Shown one piece after another: positions 18,142 through 32,025 of a DNA stretch of 64,000 nucleotides. Source of the DNA: Armadillidium nasatum (lineage: Eukaryota; Arthropoda; Malacostraca; Isopoda; Armadillidiidae); assembly GCA_009176605.1 (NCBI GenBank), contig SEYY01001208.1, positions 10,001 to 74,000 on the forward strand, read 5' to 3'. The notes below the pieces were generated by a model. The model saw only the letters and a program-made list of their open reading frames with translations, was not told where the DNA came from and ran no database searches. Numbering within the stretch: the first letter of the stretch is position 1; each line of letters opens with the position of its first letter. The position numbers and the translations under genes are program-made.

Positions 18142-18855
18142 TTATTTGAGTACCATTAGCAGCAGTAAGAAAACCAATAGGTTCTTTTTATATTCTGCTG
18201 AAGCCTTAATAATGGATACTGTACTTCCACAGTCGATCACATATAACTCTTTAGAGTTAGCATCAAAAATATGGTAGAGACTGTTTAATTGTAGATTGGG
18301 TTTGGACATATTTAAAACATTCATAATTTTTGGAGTCATTGTACCCTTATAAAAATTTGCATTTTCAACTGGCATCGCAGTATATTTGCAAAGAGCTGAT
18401 GGCTCTTGCTCAAAGACTGGCCTTTCACCATGTTGATAATGCATATTTTTATTTTTAAAACTATTATATTGAGAACAATGCTCAAGTTCACTAGACTGAG
18501 ATACTCTTTCGTTTAAAACAGATGGTTTTAAAGCAGTAGTAGCAATCGCATTCCCATGAAGTTGAACATTGTTATACTTTGTATTATTTATATAATTATG
18601 AAATGGATTATTATCATTATTTGTAATTGTAAAAACCTCATTTATAAGGGGGTAGTTTCTTCCTTTTTCCTTTCTTAATTTTTCATTTTTAATATATGCA
18701 ACTTTATCACTAAATATTGTACACTTCACATTTTTATAAAATTGCACTTTTAATTTCCTTTTTGGGGGTCTGTTAGCCCCTATTATTAGTTTCCCTGAGT
18801 GGTTGAAGATGGTCCTGACATTGAAAGTTGGGCTTCCCTGGGTGCCCATCGACAA
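18142..18855 (-). CDS. Element 1 protease region (fossil)
   Basis: A minus-strand open segment between gag and RT with a retropepsin-like signature in the segment LYHIFDANSKELYVID, followed by SIIKASAEY, the usual place of the aspartic protease in Ty3/Gypsy. The upstream half is low in complexity and may be the gag-protease linker. Part of broken element 1. Confidence 0.6.
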   Translation of the reverse strand: MSMGTQGSPTFNVRTIFNHSGKLIIGANRPPKRKLKVQFYKNVKCTIFSDKVAYIKNEKLRKEKGRNYPLINEVFTITNNDNNPFHNYINNTKYNNVQLHGNAIATTALKPSVLNERVSQSSELEHCSQYNSFKNKNMHYQHGERPVFEQEPSALCKYTAMPVENANFYKGTMTPKIMNVLNMSKPNLQLNSLYHIFDANSKELYVIDCGSTVSIIKASAEYKKNLLVFLLLLMVLK

Positions 18856-19888
18856 CTACCTCCTTGGCATCTTGTAGCTGTTTCTCGAAACTCGTAATGA
18901 TAGTAGCAAAGAGCACCTTCTGGCCTATATCTTGAAAGTGATCTGCCCCTATCTAAGTAGCCTCTTGTTCGACTATTTTCAAGTCTCGTTACTCTTATAT
19001 CCATCTTATGAAACTGTGTTGAAAGGTCGTCTACTTTTTTAATAACCTCTGCAACTTGAGTGGAAAGTTTAGTCACTTCGCGGGCAAGGAAAGAAATTGA
19101 AGGTGGAGGTGTGAGTTCTCTGGTTCTTGTAGCAAAAGGGGCTATGGCATTGACAGATTCATTGCGATAATGGTGTGCTGCAATTCTGCTTCTGCGACTC
19201 AGATATTTATCAGCAGCGTCGGCCATTTTAAAAATTGATAGATCTCCTGTTAATACTTCCAGCATTGCTGCTGTGTCTTCAGGTAATACTTGTAAAAACA
19301 TTTCTTTTGCGACCGTTTCATTATTTGTTATCATGCTTTCGAATGCAGAATCTCCAAGCGACAGCCTTATTCTGTTTAAATATTCAGATGGCTTTTCTCC
19401 AGGCTTCAATTTCTGTTGAAATAAGTCCTCAACTCTTTCCCAAGCCGAAGGTGAATAAGTAGCTTTCAAAACTTTTTTCAATTCCTCATAAGTATTTGCG
19501 GTTATAGGTGGTTGAATTTGAGATATAATGACAGATGGCAAAAGGGATCCCATCAGTTGGATTCTCTCGATAGGTTTATTCACAAAATAAAGCTGGTATA
19601 ACCATTCCACTTTCTGTAACCACTTCTCAATGTCTCTCATCGAATTTTGGCAAATCTTGGGTAGTAAGGGTTTTCCTATTTTGAGGTGACGGACTTCTGG
19701 AAGTTGAACTTTCACTGGAAGAACTTCTTTCTAAAGTTCATTGAATTGGCCTTTCGGTTTCTCTGTTATTAGTTTCATTAGCCCGTACTTCATTATCAAC
19801 TTCAACTGAAGTTATAGAAATGCCCGAAGTAGAAGGTTCTAAAATGTTGTTATTGTTATGCCTATTTCTATTTCTCCTTGATGAAGGC
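18790..19888 (-). CDS. Element 1 gag region (fossil)
   Basis: Minus strand. The capsid-like segment MRDIEKWLQKVEWLYQLYFV through LKPGEKPSEYLNRIR and LPEDTAAMLEVL matches the gag capsid of arthropod Gypsy elements. It ends with CYYHYEF and a following cysteine pair, the single unusual knuckle common in such gags. A likely start codon for the N-terminal part lies near 19888. Part of broken element 1. Confidence 0.7.
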
Positions 19889-19938
19889 ATCGTAGAAATT
19901 TGTTATTGCTGTACTATTTATGTTTTGCTATGCAGGAA

Positions 19939-19969
<31 letters not shown>

Positions 19970-20039
19970 AATTCCTCAATAGTGCCTTATTTATTTGGTT
20001 TGACTGTAGGAACACTCGGCTATCCTTGATTGTATATAG

Positions 20040-21037
20040 TTTCCAATATAGCACCCATATATGTACTTATTTATTTTAATTATTATTAATTGTTTTCGAA
20101 AGTTACTTAAATGTTATTTTATTTTATTATATATAAAGGTTTACTAATTCGCTGTCACTTATAAATCACGGTTCATTTGATACACTGATAAACTTAAAAA
20201 TTTATTTATTTATTTATTTTTTTTTAAGGGCACTAGGCTAAAGTATCACCATGTAAGTTTTATAGAATAGCTTAGCTTAGCTTGCTTATTTTCAGGTGTA
20301 TTTTCATAAAATGTCTATTAATTTCTACACAAAAGAACAAAATGCTGCATAAAGACCAGTTTACCAGGCTAGGCTAGAATTTCTATAAATTCATTATTTA
20401 TTTATATATTTATTTCTGTTATTATTACTGTTTTCAAAATTTATTTAAATGTTATTTTATTTTATTAAATATCACTTTACTAATACACTGTCACTATAAG
20501 TCACTTTTTGTTTTATTTTAATGATGAAAACTTTAAAAAAAAAATTTTTGAGTACCTAAAGTACACAATTACCAATATTCCGTGTTATAGGTTAGAGTCC
20601 CTTTGTTTCTATCTTATTTTTAATTCCAGGCCTAAAGGAATTTAAATTATCATAAAAGTACTATTAATTTTTGAAAAAAAATGAATTTTTTTTGTTCAAT
20701 TTTATGGGAGAGCTAAATCCTGCATAATGACCAGCTTATAGGCTAGAGTTGGCAATTCCAGATGTAGGCCTAATAGACTTTTAAAATATTCAGAAAGTTT
20801 CTATTATTTCTTCTTAAACTGTCAATTTTTTATTTAAATTTTATATCTGCTTAGTTTATTTTACTATGATTTATAATTTCTTCACGAAAATGCTCTCCTT
20901 TATGCACGCTACAGCTCTAGGCCCTGGAACAATTTATGTATTTGATTTTATTTATTTTTCTTATTCAAAAAACTTCCTATTTATTTCTTTATTCTTTTAT
21001 ATTGGTGTTCTGCCACATTAAAAAGTCACCACTTACA
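20040..21037. repeat. Element 1 leader with degenerate ~340-380 bp tandem repeats
   Basis: Landmarks recur at similar spacing: GTTATTTTATTTTATTA at about 20113 and 20451, and TGCATAA-GACCAG-TTA at about 20343 and 20721. No coding sequence is seen. It lies between gag and the right-hand end repeat, in the 5' leader position. Confidence 0.5.
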
Positions 21038-21421
21038 AAAATAAAGTCTTGCATAAGATGGCTAAGTAGCTCTATGGTCGGTAGATGGCTTAGGGTATGA
21101 AGGCCAGGCCTAGAAATTCGGTTATAAAATAAATTTTTATTTCTTACCTTTTTCTTTTTCAGTAGAATTTATTAATAATAATATTAAAAATATTCGGTTT
21201 ATTAAAATTTTTTATTCTTCTTAATATATTCTATTTATTTATTTATGCACAAGTTTACAAGCGTGTTGCTTTACCGGCTTTTAGTTTCAGAATGACGCTA
21301 TCAACATCGATATCGATGTGGGCATGTACGATATCAATATACTCGATATCATCCCTTTTATATCGATATCACTTTAGATTATATAAACAAAAACTAATTA
21401 TCATCAATACAATTTTACTCC
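21038..21421 (-). repeat. Element 1, right-hand end repeat (5' LTR or part of it)
   Basis: Direct counterpart of 13240-13621, sharing GGCTTAGGGTATGAAGGCC and the ATCGATATCGATGTGGGCAT stretch. It stops at the TA array at ATTTTACTCC. Just inside it, in minus sense, lies TGGTGACTTTTTAATG, a possible primer-binding site whose tRNA I cannot assign. Confidence 0.7.
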
Positions 21422-21427
21422 ATATAT

Positions 21428-23108
<1,681 letters not shown>

Positions 23109-23112
23109 TAAT

Positions 23113-23125
23113 TGGTAGCAGAGCG
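23113..23125 (+). promoter_or_regulatory. Element 2 primer-binding site, candidate initiator tRNA-Met
   Basis: TGGTAGCAGAG starts five bases after the LTR end. The 11 bases match the complement of the 3' end of animal initiator tRNA-Met as I remember it; the following bases do not. The tRNA assignment is tentative. Confidence 0.55.
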
Positions 23126-23236
23126 TAGTTTCCTTTTGGGGGGGCTGGCTCTGTTGCTGAGTGTTCTGTCACTCTCTTTGGCATTTTTTTGGGGAGTTGT
23201 ATTCCCACCTATTCAATCTTGAAATTGCTCACCACA

Positions 23237-24602
23237 ATGACTGACAATATGACTTCTCATGACGACATGAATTCCCAATTAGACAATAATAAGGCCCCAA
23301 TTTCAGATGCAAATCCTCCTAACCCTCCAAATTCGAATTCCCAAATATTGAATGGCTCTAATAATGTTTCTATTGATGCACAAACATTTCATACCCTAAT
23401 TCAACAGAATACCAACTTAATGCAGTCTATGACCTCTTTGATGCAAACTCTTTCATTAGATCGTAAACCTAAGGTGATCCCTCCTGGAAAGTTTCGAGTA
23501 AATTCCGGTGAAACTTTAATTCAATTTTTCTCCCGGTTTGAGGCATATAGTGCTGCAATGTATCCCGGGTCTACAGAAGGTATGGTTCCGTTGTTGGGCT
23601 CCCATTTGGATGGCACCACATTGGAGGTGTATAAGATTATTTCCCATACTTCTATGGAGTATGAGGAGGTAAAACAAAGAATGTTGCAATGGTTCAGAGA
23701 AGAGTTAGAAAAGGAATTCAAGGTGGATGTGGAAAATTTCACAGACGCTGTATTGAAGGAAAATGAAGCAATTCCCCTTTTTGCTTTGCGACTAGTGGGA
23801 CTTGCACAAAGGGCTTTCCCTGGAAATGACGTAACAAAGATGCCAATAGTAAGGCAGAAATTTTTGAAAAGCTTGCCCTATGAAGTGAAACAACAAGTGG
23901 ATAATACTTTGATGGCAATAGAAACATCTTTGGTATTGCAGATTCCATGGGAACGATTAGTAGCCATAGTTGATAGTAGTTTCTCTAATAGGGTACAACA
24001 GGAAAAGGGTGTTACAAGTGGGAACATCCCAGATTTAGTGGACCCAGGATCAACATTCCCGAAGAGTGGTGAGGTCTCTTTAAGAACTTGTTGTTGTCAT
24101 CAGCTGACAGCAGAAAGAGGGAGTTGTTCTGGGAGACAATCAGCTGTCCAAGCCCAGATACCAGCTCGGAATGTTCAGCCACAACAGACGATCCGAATGC
24201 AACAACCATTATACCCAAGTCATGATACTTATGTTAATGGTGGAAGACGAAGTATATCAACATGGTCACGTGGAACATCAAACAGGAGGCCTAATAATAA
24301 TTATTCACAGTCCTGCGCTCATTGCAAAAAGTCAGGACATACCATGAGTCAATGCAGAGCACGACCATTGTGTCGGTATTGTGGGAAAAGAGGCCATTTG
24401 TATGAAGACTGTTACCTAGCCCAAAACCGATGTCTACATTGTAAAGAACTTGGCCATTTAATAGCAAACTGTCCCATCAGGAATAATGATCAACTAAAGT
24501 GTCCCTTTTGTGAGGGAGATCATTTGGGCAAAGACTGTCCTCAGAGACAGGAAAGCCGCCCTCAGGGACAGGAAAACCGTTCCCAGAGGCAGGAAAACTG
24601 CT
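23237..24602 (+). CDS. Element 2 gag region
   Basis: The capsid-like part runs from the LIQFFSRFEAYSAAMYPG segment to the PWERLVAIVDS segment, homologous to the gag of element 3. Near the C-terminus there are four CCHC-type zinc knuckles in a row (nt 24310-24540): CAHCKKSGHTMSQC, CRYCGKRGHLYEDC, CLHCKELGHLIANC and CPFCEGDHLGKDC. They are followed by a short QRQE repeat. The chosen start is the MTDNMTSHDDM methionine. Zinc knuckles of gag bind the element's own RNA for packaging. Confidence 0.88.
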
Positions 24603-24627
24603 AAGCTCCAACGGGGAAGACCTCCTG

Positions 24628-25530
24628 TTGGAGAATACAGAAGAGTCAAGAATGATGGAAAATTTAGAGGAGAAGCCTGGAGGGTCTCAGGAAATCTCTC
24701 AACAGATACAAAATAATGAGGAATATATTGAAAATCAGCAACCTGATGATGATCCTGATATGTTTCAATTTAATCAACTACCAGTTTTCCAACTCAATAA
24801 CATTCAAACTGAGAATGAACAAAATGGGGAGATTGATGATGAGTTGAATCCTGAGGAAGTTATTTCTTATAAAATAATCAAAGCACCTGAAGAAACTTTG
24901 GTGTTACAGGTTTTCATCGTGGACCAGCCTCAGATAAATGACTGTACCGCTTTTGTAGATACAAGAGCCAAAGTAAGTCTCATATCAGCTCGATTTTTTA
25001 ATGAATTAGATCATGAGAAATCTCCACTGAAGAGTACCGCCTATCGAAGCGTCGAAGGAATTGGAAAGGTTAAGTTCCCTGTTATAGGGGAAGTCATCAT
25101 TGCTTTAAAATTATCAGCAAATTATACATTAAGATTGAGCAGGTACATCATAGTACCTGATCAGGTTGTTGAGTATGATCTGGTGTTGGGATATGACATA
25201 TTAAAAAGAGAACATCTATTGCCAGATCTCTACGAGAGAGAATTAGTATTACGACGCGGGAATCATGTGCAGACTGTAGCAGTGGATAGAAGGATAAAGA
25301 AAATCTTTAAAATGGAATGTATGTTGACGGAAAGTGTTGTATTAAAACCAAAGGAGTATGGAACTGTTGAAATTCAAGCAGGGAAATTGATAGATGCAGA
25401 TCAAATAGTTTTAGTAGAATCAAACACGGGATTGCCCAATAAAGTAAGTATTGAACCAGCAGTAGTGAAATTTAAAGGAATAAAGCAATTTTATTGGCAA
25501 GAAATGATGACGACAAACCAAAGAGGTTAA
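24628..25530 (+). CDS. Element 2 protease region (fossil)
   Basis: An open segment just after gag with an acidic N-terminal half and a retropepsin-like domain centred on nt 24940-25210. That domain has a CTAFVDT...SLISARFF core and a YDLVLGYDIL second motif, as in Ty3/Gypsy proteases. It corresponds to 52385-52894 of element 3. Confidence 0.8.
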   Translation: MENTEESRMMENLEEKPGGSQEISQQIQNNEEYIENQQPDDDPDMFQFNQLPVFQLNNIQTENEQNGEIDDELNPEEVISYKIIKAPEETLVLQVFIVDQPQINDCTAFVDTRAKVSLISARFFNELDHEKSPLKSTAYRSVEGIGKVKFPVIGEVIIALKLSANYTLRLSRYIIVPDQVVEYDLVLGYDILKREHLLPDLYERELVLRRGNHVQTVAVDRRIKKIFKMECMLTESVVLKPKEYGTVEIQAGKLIDADQIVLVESNTGLPNKVSIEPAVVKFKGIKQFYWQEMMTTNQRG

Positions 25531-25587
25531 AGAAAGGGTCGATGGTTGGGGAGATTGAAATCCTAAGAAGAAAATCTCTCAATTAAG

Positions 25588-27105
25588 TTGGTGGAGCTGG
25601 ATGAGGCTGAATCTAGAGAATGTCATGAGTGGACGGCTGAGAAAATTCATCAGGCCTTCCGATTGGAGGAATCAAATGTTACCTCGGAACACCAGGAACA
25701 ATTGGTCCAACTTTTGAGTAGATTTCCATCTGTTCTGAGTTCTGGGGACTCAGATGTTGGTTGCACCAGTGTAATCAAGCACATAATAGAGACGTTGACG
25801 GAAGAGCCGGTTCAAGTTCCCGTCAGGCGCCTTTTTTAAGGGAAATTGAAGAAAATTGCAAAAAGATGGAGGAGGAAGGAATTATCAGGAGAAGTAAATC
25901 TCCATATTCGGCTCCAGTGGTCCCCATCAGAAAGAAGGATGGAACGATTCGTCTATGTATAGATTATCGGGAGCTCAACAAGATCACCAAAGGAGATAGC
26001 TTTCCAATCCCAAATTTAGTAGATATGCTCTTTAGTTTACAAGGGATGAAATTTTTCACAACTATCGACCTTGTGAAGGGCTATTACCAGGTGGAAATGG
26101 AGGAAACCAGTATAGAGAAAACTGCATTTACCACCCCATTGTCTCACTTAGGATGCCATTCGGGGTCAAAAATGGACCCGCAACTTTTCAGAGAGGCATG
26201 AGATTTGCCTTGGCACACATCCCTTGGAATGAATGCATGGTTTATTTGGACGATGTCCTTATCATAAGTGAAACCTATAAAAAACATCTGGAGATATTGG
26301 AAAAGGTTTTGAGAGCATTCGAAGATACAGGATTTAAGATCAAACCATCTAAGACCTTCATGCTAAGAAAAGAGGTGCAGTATCTGGGACATATGGTTTC
26401 AGAAAAAGGGATGATTCCGTTAGACTCGAGTTTGCAGGGCATCATGAAGTTCCCCGTCCCTAGGACCATAAGACAGTTGCGACAGTTCCTGGGGATGATA
26501 AATTTTTACAGACGGCATATTCAAAATTGTTCGGTGGTGGCTAAACCCTTATTTGAATTGCTAGGAAATAAGACTTTGAAATGGAACGAAGCATGTCAGA
26601 ATGCCTTTGAGTTATTAAAAAAGGCACTTATCGAACCACCAGTTTTATCATATCCAGATAGGTCGAAAGGTGCTCAACCACTTAAACTATATGTAGATGC
26701 TTCTGATGTTGGAGCCGGAGCTTGTCTGGCCCAAGACCAGCAAGGAGAAGAAAGACCTATAGCTTTTATTTCTACCACCTTTTCAAAAGCCGAGAGAAGA
26801 TATAGTACAACTGAGAAAGAGGTGGCAGCCATACGTTGGGCAGTAAAATCTTTGAGGCCTTTCTTGTATGGTATAAGAATCATCATTCACACAGATCATA
26901 AACCTCTGTTATTTTTATATAATATGCCGTTAGTAAACCCACGAGTTGCCCGCACTCTAGAAGAGTTAAACGATATTGATTACGAATTGAGATATATTCC
27001 TGGGAAAGAAAACATAGTGGCAGACGCATTGTCTAGATCACCTGAGGAACAGATTCTTGAAGATCAAAGTGTACAAAAAGCAAATGAAATCCCTAAAGGA
27101 TTTAC
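25588..27105 (+). CDS. Element 2 RT and RNase H region (fossil)
   Basis: RT motifs in order are SKSPYSAPVVPIRKKDG, RLCIDYRELNKITKGD, FFTTIDLVKGYYQVEM and the active site MVYLDDVLIISE, followed by QYLGHMVSEKG. RNase H shows LYVDASDVGAGACLAQD, TEKEVAAIRWAV, IHTDHKPLLFL and VADALSRSP. This is a standard Ty3/Gypsy RT-RH pair. The region is part of a broken element. Confidence 0.92.
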
Positions 27106-27480
27106 AGAAATGAAGATGCCAGGAGGAGGTGATTCCCTTTTCTGTGCCTTTTCAACTTGGTTGTATGGAACTCCTGATCAGCATCAGAAAGTGAGGGAAG
27201 TGGTGATACAAGAACTCATGGAAAATCGTGTGAAGTATGGATTGCCTACTGGTAAGAATGCCCGTCACTTAACAAAAATACTACAACTCATGAAGAATGT
27301 GGGACAGTTTCCACTTACAAATGCTATACATGCTTTTGTGAACTTACATGGAATACAGGTTTACATATATTATGGAGATTCTAAGCCCTTAAAATTTGGG
27401 AACCCCTCTGAAAGGGGCATATGTCATGTACTTTGTTTAGGGGCATCCATTATAATCTTTTAATGCAGTTTCAAGCATGC
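27105..27480 (+). CDS. Element 2 OTU-like domain between RNase H and integrase (fossil)
   Basis: Directly after RNase H comes MKMPGGGDSLFCAFSTWLYG, then a helical stretch with VREVVIQELMENRVKYG, then VNLHGIQVYIYYGD. An HYN-type motif lies near the end of the segment. This order (GGD-xxF with an LYG helix, VR-xx-V, and a closing HYN) is the pattern of OTU-family cysteine-protease folds. Whether catalytic chemistry is retained cannot be judged by eye. The same block sits at the same place in element 3. Confidence 0.65.
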
Positions 27481-27879
27481 TCTGAAGAAAAACAGACAAA
27501 GGCACATCAAGTTGTCCCATTAAAATTCCAGGAGTTTTGTCTGTTGGATGAATCTATGGAGGAACAGGAGACCGAAACTCGAGTATTAACGGGAATTACT
27601 AGTAAAGATCAAACTACCAGTCAGCAGAGTGGTGGGGAGGAAGGCATCACTTTGAGAGTACATCAAATAAGAGTAAATGAAGAAGACATAATAAATCCGT
27701 TGGATATTGAAGATAGAGATTTAGACCGAATACAGGATCAGGATCCAACTCTGAAGCGCTTAAAACGAGCTATATTGAGAAATTTGCCATTTGTGGGAAT
27801 ATTGAAACCATTTGCAAGATCTCACAAATATATCTATTTGCGGGATAATCGATTATTAAGGGAGATGCACACAGGAGAT

Positions 27880-29548
27880 TTCGCATTAATAGTGCCACAT
27901 GAATATCTAACAAAGATATCCATCAGAGCACATTGGAGTTTTGCTCATATTGGAAGACACAAGCTTTATTCACTGTTGGTCCAACGACTTTGGCATCCTA
28001 AAATAAATAACATCTGTGCAGATATTACATCATCTTGTTATAAATGCCAAGCTTATAAAATCTCTAATATAATATTTGCACCTCCAACTTTAAAAATAGC
28101 TACATCGCGACCTTTTGAGTTGGTGGCTATGGACTTGATCCAGTTTCCACGATCATCACGTGGAAATCAATATGCAGTAGTAATGGTGGACCATTTTACA
28201 AAGTGGGTATCTGCCGTACCCTTGAGAAATAAACAAAGTTCTTCGGTTGCCAGTGCATTTAAACAAAACATATTACCCTTCCTTCCTAAGCTTCCTGAGC
28301 GGTTGTTGACAGATAATGGAAGAGAGTTCATCGGCCCTGAATTTGAAGGATTGTTGCGAGATCAAGAGATTAAGCATGTGCTGACTACTCCATATACACC
28401 AGCTTCTAATGGAGCAGTGGAAAGGGTGAATAGAACCCTTAGTCAGTATTTGAGAATGGCTATTACTAGTCCGTCTTTGTGGGATGAAGAACTTCCCCAA
28501 GTCGTGTTGGTTTATAATCATACAGTTCATTCGGAAACAAACATGACCCCATGTGAAAATATTTTAAAGAGAGCACATACTTTACATACAGGTCTTCCTT
28601 TGCCAAAAATAGATCAATATTGGGGTGAAGGACATTATCGATTTGAACCTTTCGATTTGGATCAGTTGGTGGGGCTTAAGGTCCAATTGCCGGGTGATCT
28701 CACTCTTAATAAATTTAAACCACGTTATTATGGGCCGTATAAAGTCATTCAGATCCAAGCCAATAATGTGACTTATATCCTTGAAGCGGTTAAAACTGGA
28801 AAACAATATAGAGCCCATCACAGGCAATTACGAAAATGGAAGGTACCTCCAGATTATTTACGAAATGACCCAATCTTTCAACAATATGCAATGAATTTGG
28901 ATGATGAAGTACTACCAGCAAGTCAAGGTGAAGAACCCTTAGAGGAAGAAGAAGTAGAAGAAGTTAGATCGACTGAGAATGAATTTGAAGAACTTGAGGA
29001 GGAGGAATCTCTCTTTGAGGGATTCACTGTTGGATAAGGAGAAATTGAATATAGTAAAAGATAAATTATTAGCTATTACCAAAGTCCAAGAGACTTTACT
29101 TGCATTAGTGAGAAATTCTCCAGGGTGGCCGCCAAGATCATAGTGATAATCTAGAAAACCCAGAAATAGAAAACCACTCTGGAATTGGTGCTAATAATGA
29201 GGAGGAATTAAACTCGTATTTACAGTGGGACACATCTGACTTGTTGGAGGAAGCTGAAAGGAGATGGGAAATGTCGCAGGCCATGATTCTGCCGACCTCA
29301 GTAGTGAATCGTGAGTCATTACCTTTTGAATTGAATACTTTGGAACCAAACTGGTTTTCAACACCTAGGGTGTACACAGGAAGTGAAGATTGAAGATGAA
29401 GAAGAAACACCATTAGTAAGTGAAAATAGAGGATCATCTCAGTCTAATAGTTTATCCTTTGAGGGATTTGATAAAACTATGGTTAAGCCAATGCCTAAAG
29501 AACTAAAATTGACTGAAGGAAATAGACCATATACCAGATCGAGGGGAG
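27880..29548 (+). CDS. Element 2 integrase and acidic tail
   Basis: The zinc-binding N-terminus HWSFAHIGRHKLYSLL and CYKCQAY is followed by the catalytic core: MDLIQFPRSSRGNQYAVVMV, LLTDNGREFIGPEF and TPASNGAVERVNRTLSQYL, giving the D,D-35-E set. A C-terminal module YYGPYKVIQIQANNVTY follows. After it comes a glutamate-rich tail (nt 28900-29035) and, further on, PYTRSRG at the LINE insertion point, matching PHTRSRG of element 3. Part of a broken element. Confidence 0.88.
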
Positions 29549-29580
<32 letters not shown>

Positions 29581-30338
29581 ACGCCACCACTCACGGGCAG
29601 AGCCCTTTTCAAGGAGGGGGCACACACACAGGGACAAACTCACACACCTAACGCACAGCCCTCAGGTGGGCGCAGACGGAAGACTTGAAGATTAAATACA
29701 GTTGGAAAAATAGATGGTAGAGAATTCCACAGAATAGAGGTGGCTGGAAAGAAGGAGGTACCACAACGGGCTATCCTGGGATTCCCTACGTCCACACAAA
29801 ATTGGTGCGAAAGCAGGGCACCCCTCGTGCAACGAGGACGACGCAACGGTGGAGGAATGCGAGAGGCCAATTCCCTCGAGCACCTGCCATTGTAGTACCT
29901 GTAGAAAAGAGATAGCGCGCCAACGTCACGTCGCAGGGACAGAGGGTCAAGAGAGTTTGAAAGTAGGGGACAGTTTATTAATCTCATAGCTTTTGACTCA
30001 ACCCTATCCAGAAGAGAGGAGGAGCCAGAGCCCCCCCAAATGTGAGAACAGTACTCCATACAAGGACGAATAAGACCCTTATATATCTGGAGTAACTGCT
30101 CAGAAGAAAAAAAAAACTCGCAACCTGAACAGAACTCCCAGCTTCTTAGAGGCAGCTTTAGCAACCATTGTGATATGTGGTTTCCAAGACAGTTTGTTGT
30201 TTATGTTTAGACCAAGAATGTTAATGTTATTTACAGGTGAGACGGGAGAGCCATCGAAGAGGATAGGAAAGTTAGGAGGTGTTTTTGAGAGGGAGATGTA
30301 AAGAAGTTGAGTTTTTAAAGAGTTGAATTTCACAAGAT
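29549..30338 (-). mobile_element. LINE family A 3' copy inserted in element 2
   Basis: A minus-strand LINE 3' end whose poly-A tail appears as the T run at 29549-29574. The coding part reads KFNSLKTQLLYISLSK, NINILGLNINNKLSWKPH, GLIRPCMEYCSHIWGGSG, PLSLRRDVGALSLFYRYYNG and FFPATSILWNSLPS. The copy is 5' truncated, as usual for LINEs. It lies within the last codons of element 2 pol, so it landed after the LTR element. One frame change separates its two open segments. It is the best preserved family A tail in the window. Confidence 0.88.
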
Positions 30339-30546
30339 TTAGAAGAACCGCTAGTTTACCCGTATCTAATTGAAAGAAAACGTCGTATGTGAAAAATAAA
30401 TAAATAAATAAACAAATGAAAAAAAAAAAAAATAAAAAAAAAAAAAAAAAAAAAAAAAAATAAAGTAAAAAAAAAAAATTAAAAAAATATAGTAATACAT
30501 TATTGACATTATTTTTGTAGTAGATAATTAATCATTTTTTTGTAAT
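30339..30546. other. Element 2, A-rich interval and splice-acceptor-like site
   Basis: The end of pol resumes after the LINE and is followed by an A-rich run (30400-30490). A TTTGTTTATGTTGCAG stretch then ends at about 30559, just inside the 3' ORF. It has the shape of a 3' splice site, and element 3 has a counterpart at 57758. Confidence 0.5.
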
Positions 30547-32025
30547 TTGTTTATGTTGCAGATCTTAGTGACCGGACATTCATGGGTGCGAAATATGCAA
30601 GATGTCTTCGCACCAGTATTGTTGCCAGGGATGGAGGTGGTTTTTAGGGCCTACCCCGGAATAAATCTGGAGAGATTGCAGCGGAGGATGGTCCAGATCC
30701 TTGATGCTACGTACACGCATCTAGTGGTGTATGTATTAATTAACGAGGCTTACAGACAACAAGCTGTATCCGATTCACCTAGAGATCGTGATTATTGGGT
30801 AACCGTGGCTGATCTTAGTTACGAAAATACTCAATTTTGTCAGAGGTTCAATGAGTTTTCAATGGTTTGTATTAGCATCTGCCCAAATTTGAGGATTGTT
30901 TTGATCATTCGCCCGTTTCTTGATCTTGTACATTTTAACTCAATACGAGTAAGGAGATTTCCTAGGGAAATTCAAGAAATTTATGAGAGGAGGCCTGAAT
31001 TTTCAGCCAGAATCCTGCATCAGCAGTGTGTAAGTACTCATAGACATCTGAGATTATTAAGAACTCTTTAAGATACCAGTGGAAAAATAAAACTACTTAT
31101 CCAGTAATGTATGCGGTTGCGGCTTTACCTCAACAAAAGAAAAAACACCCGGTTATTTATGGAGGGAAGTGTTTTTACCTTAAGAAATATGGGATTTTTG
31201 CGTGATGGGTTACATCCGAAGGCGCAATTATGTGCGGATTTTTGGAGGAGATTATACCATGCGGGAGTATTTAATTTAGAGGTGGAGATACCCAGGGTAG
31301 AATCATCAATTGTAAATGTTACCTCTTCTAGGTCTGTGGATGTAAGGCAAGATCCACTAAGTAATGTATTAAACTCTTCAATAGTGGAAGCGTCCGGAAG
31401 TAGTGATGAGCCTCAGGTTGGATTATCAGAAGTAGTAGTAGAAGAAATAAATCTAGTGGTAGAAGAACGAGCAGAAAATGTTGTAGGAGAAGGAGCAGAA
31501 AATGTAGAACAGACGGGAAATGTTGTGGAAGAAAGAGTAGAAAATGTGGTAAGTGAGAGGATGGAGATTGCTCAGGAGGATGTACCTGTAGTAGAAGAAA
31601 GGTTACCAGTTGAAAGCCCTCCAGAGAGGGAAGTACCCATCAGTAGATTAGAGAGGCTAAGTTTGGAGGAGGACCCTCAAGGGGCCCCTCGTAGAAGAAA
31701 TCATTCTCCTATCAGATTTGACAGGAGAACAGCACCAGAAACAAATGAAAATTTGGTAAGGCCTGGGGTAGATAGATCAAGAGAGAATGGACGTTCCAGG
31801 AGACAAAGATATAATCCATACGAAAGATCTCAGTCAAACGTGCGGGAACAACAAAGGAGAAATGACAATAGGAGGAGTAGAACGGTCCCAAGAAGTCTAG
31901 AAGAACAATGGGAGGTAAAGTTTGGCGAATTTATTGCTCATATGCAGGGCTTTATGGCCGCTCATGGGCAAGAAGCGTCCACTAGGGATGTGAAGGATAG
32001 AATTAGGAGATTATGTAATCAATGA
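30547..32025 (+). CDS. Element 2 SGNH-hydrolase-like 3' ORF (fossil)
   Basis: This is the region downstream of pol, where env sits in retroviruses. It reads ILVTGHSWVRNM at the start, like SGNH block I in position and shape, then THLVVYVLINEAY (block III position), LRIVLIIRPF, and RDGLHPKAQLCADFW at nt 31201-31245, the DGxH of block V. A charged, glutamate- and arginine-rich C-terminal region follows. It has no signal peptide or membrane segment. It appears to have about one break. SGNH proteins are esterases or acetyl-hydrolases. The role here is unknown; element 3 has the same arrangement. Confidence 0.7.

Larger units (their letters stand above)
13240..21421 (-). mobile_element. Element 1: Ty3/Gypsy LTR retrotransposon, broken, old
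   Basis: A fossil LTR retrotransposon read on the minus strand in the order gag, protease, RT, RNase H, integrase, which places it in Ty3/Gypsy. Related sequence of about 380 bp in direct orientation lies at both ends (13240-13621 and 21038-21421), and the whole sits between two TA arrays. The end repeats differ at many positions, so the insertion is older than elements 2 and 3. The coding part is broken in roughly half a dozen places. There is no OTU-like or SGNH-like domain. The 1 kb leader is unusually repetitive. Confidence 0.85.
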
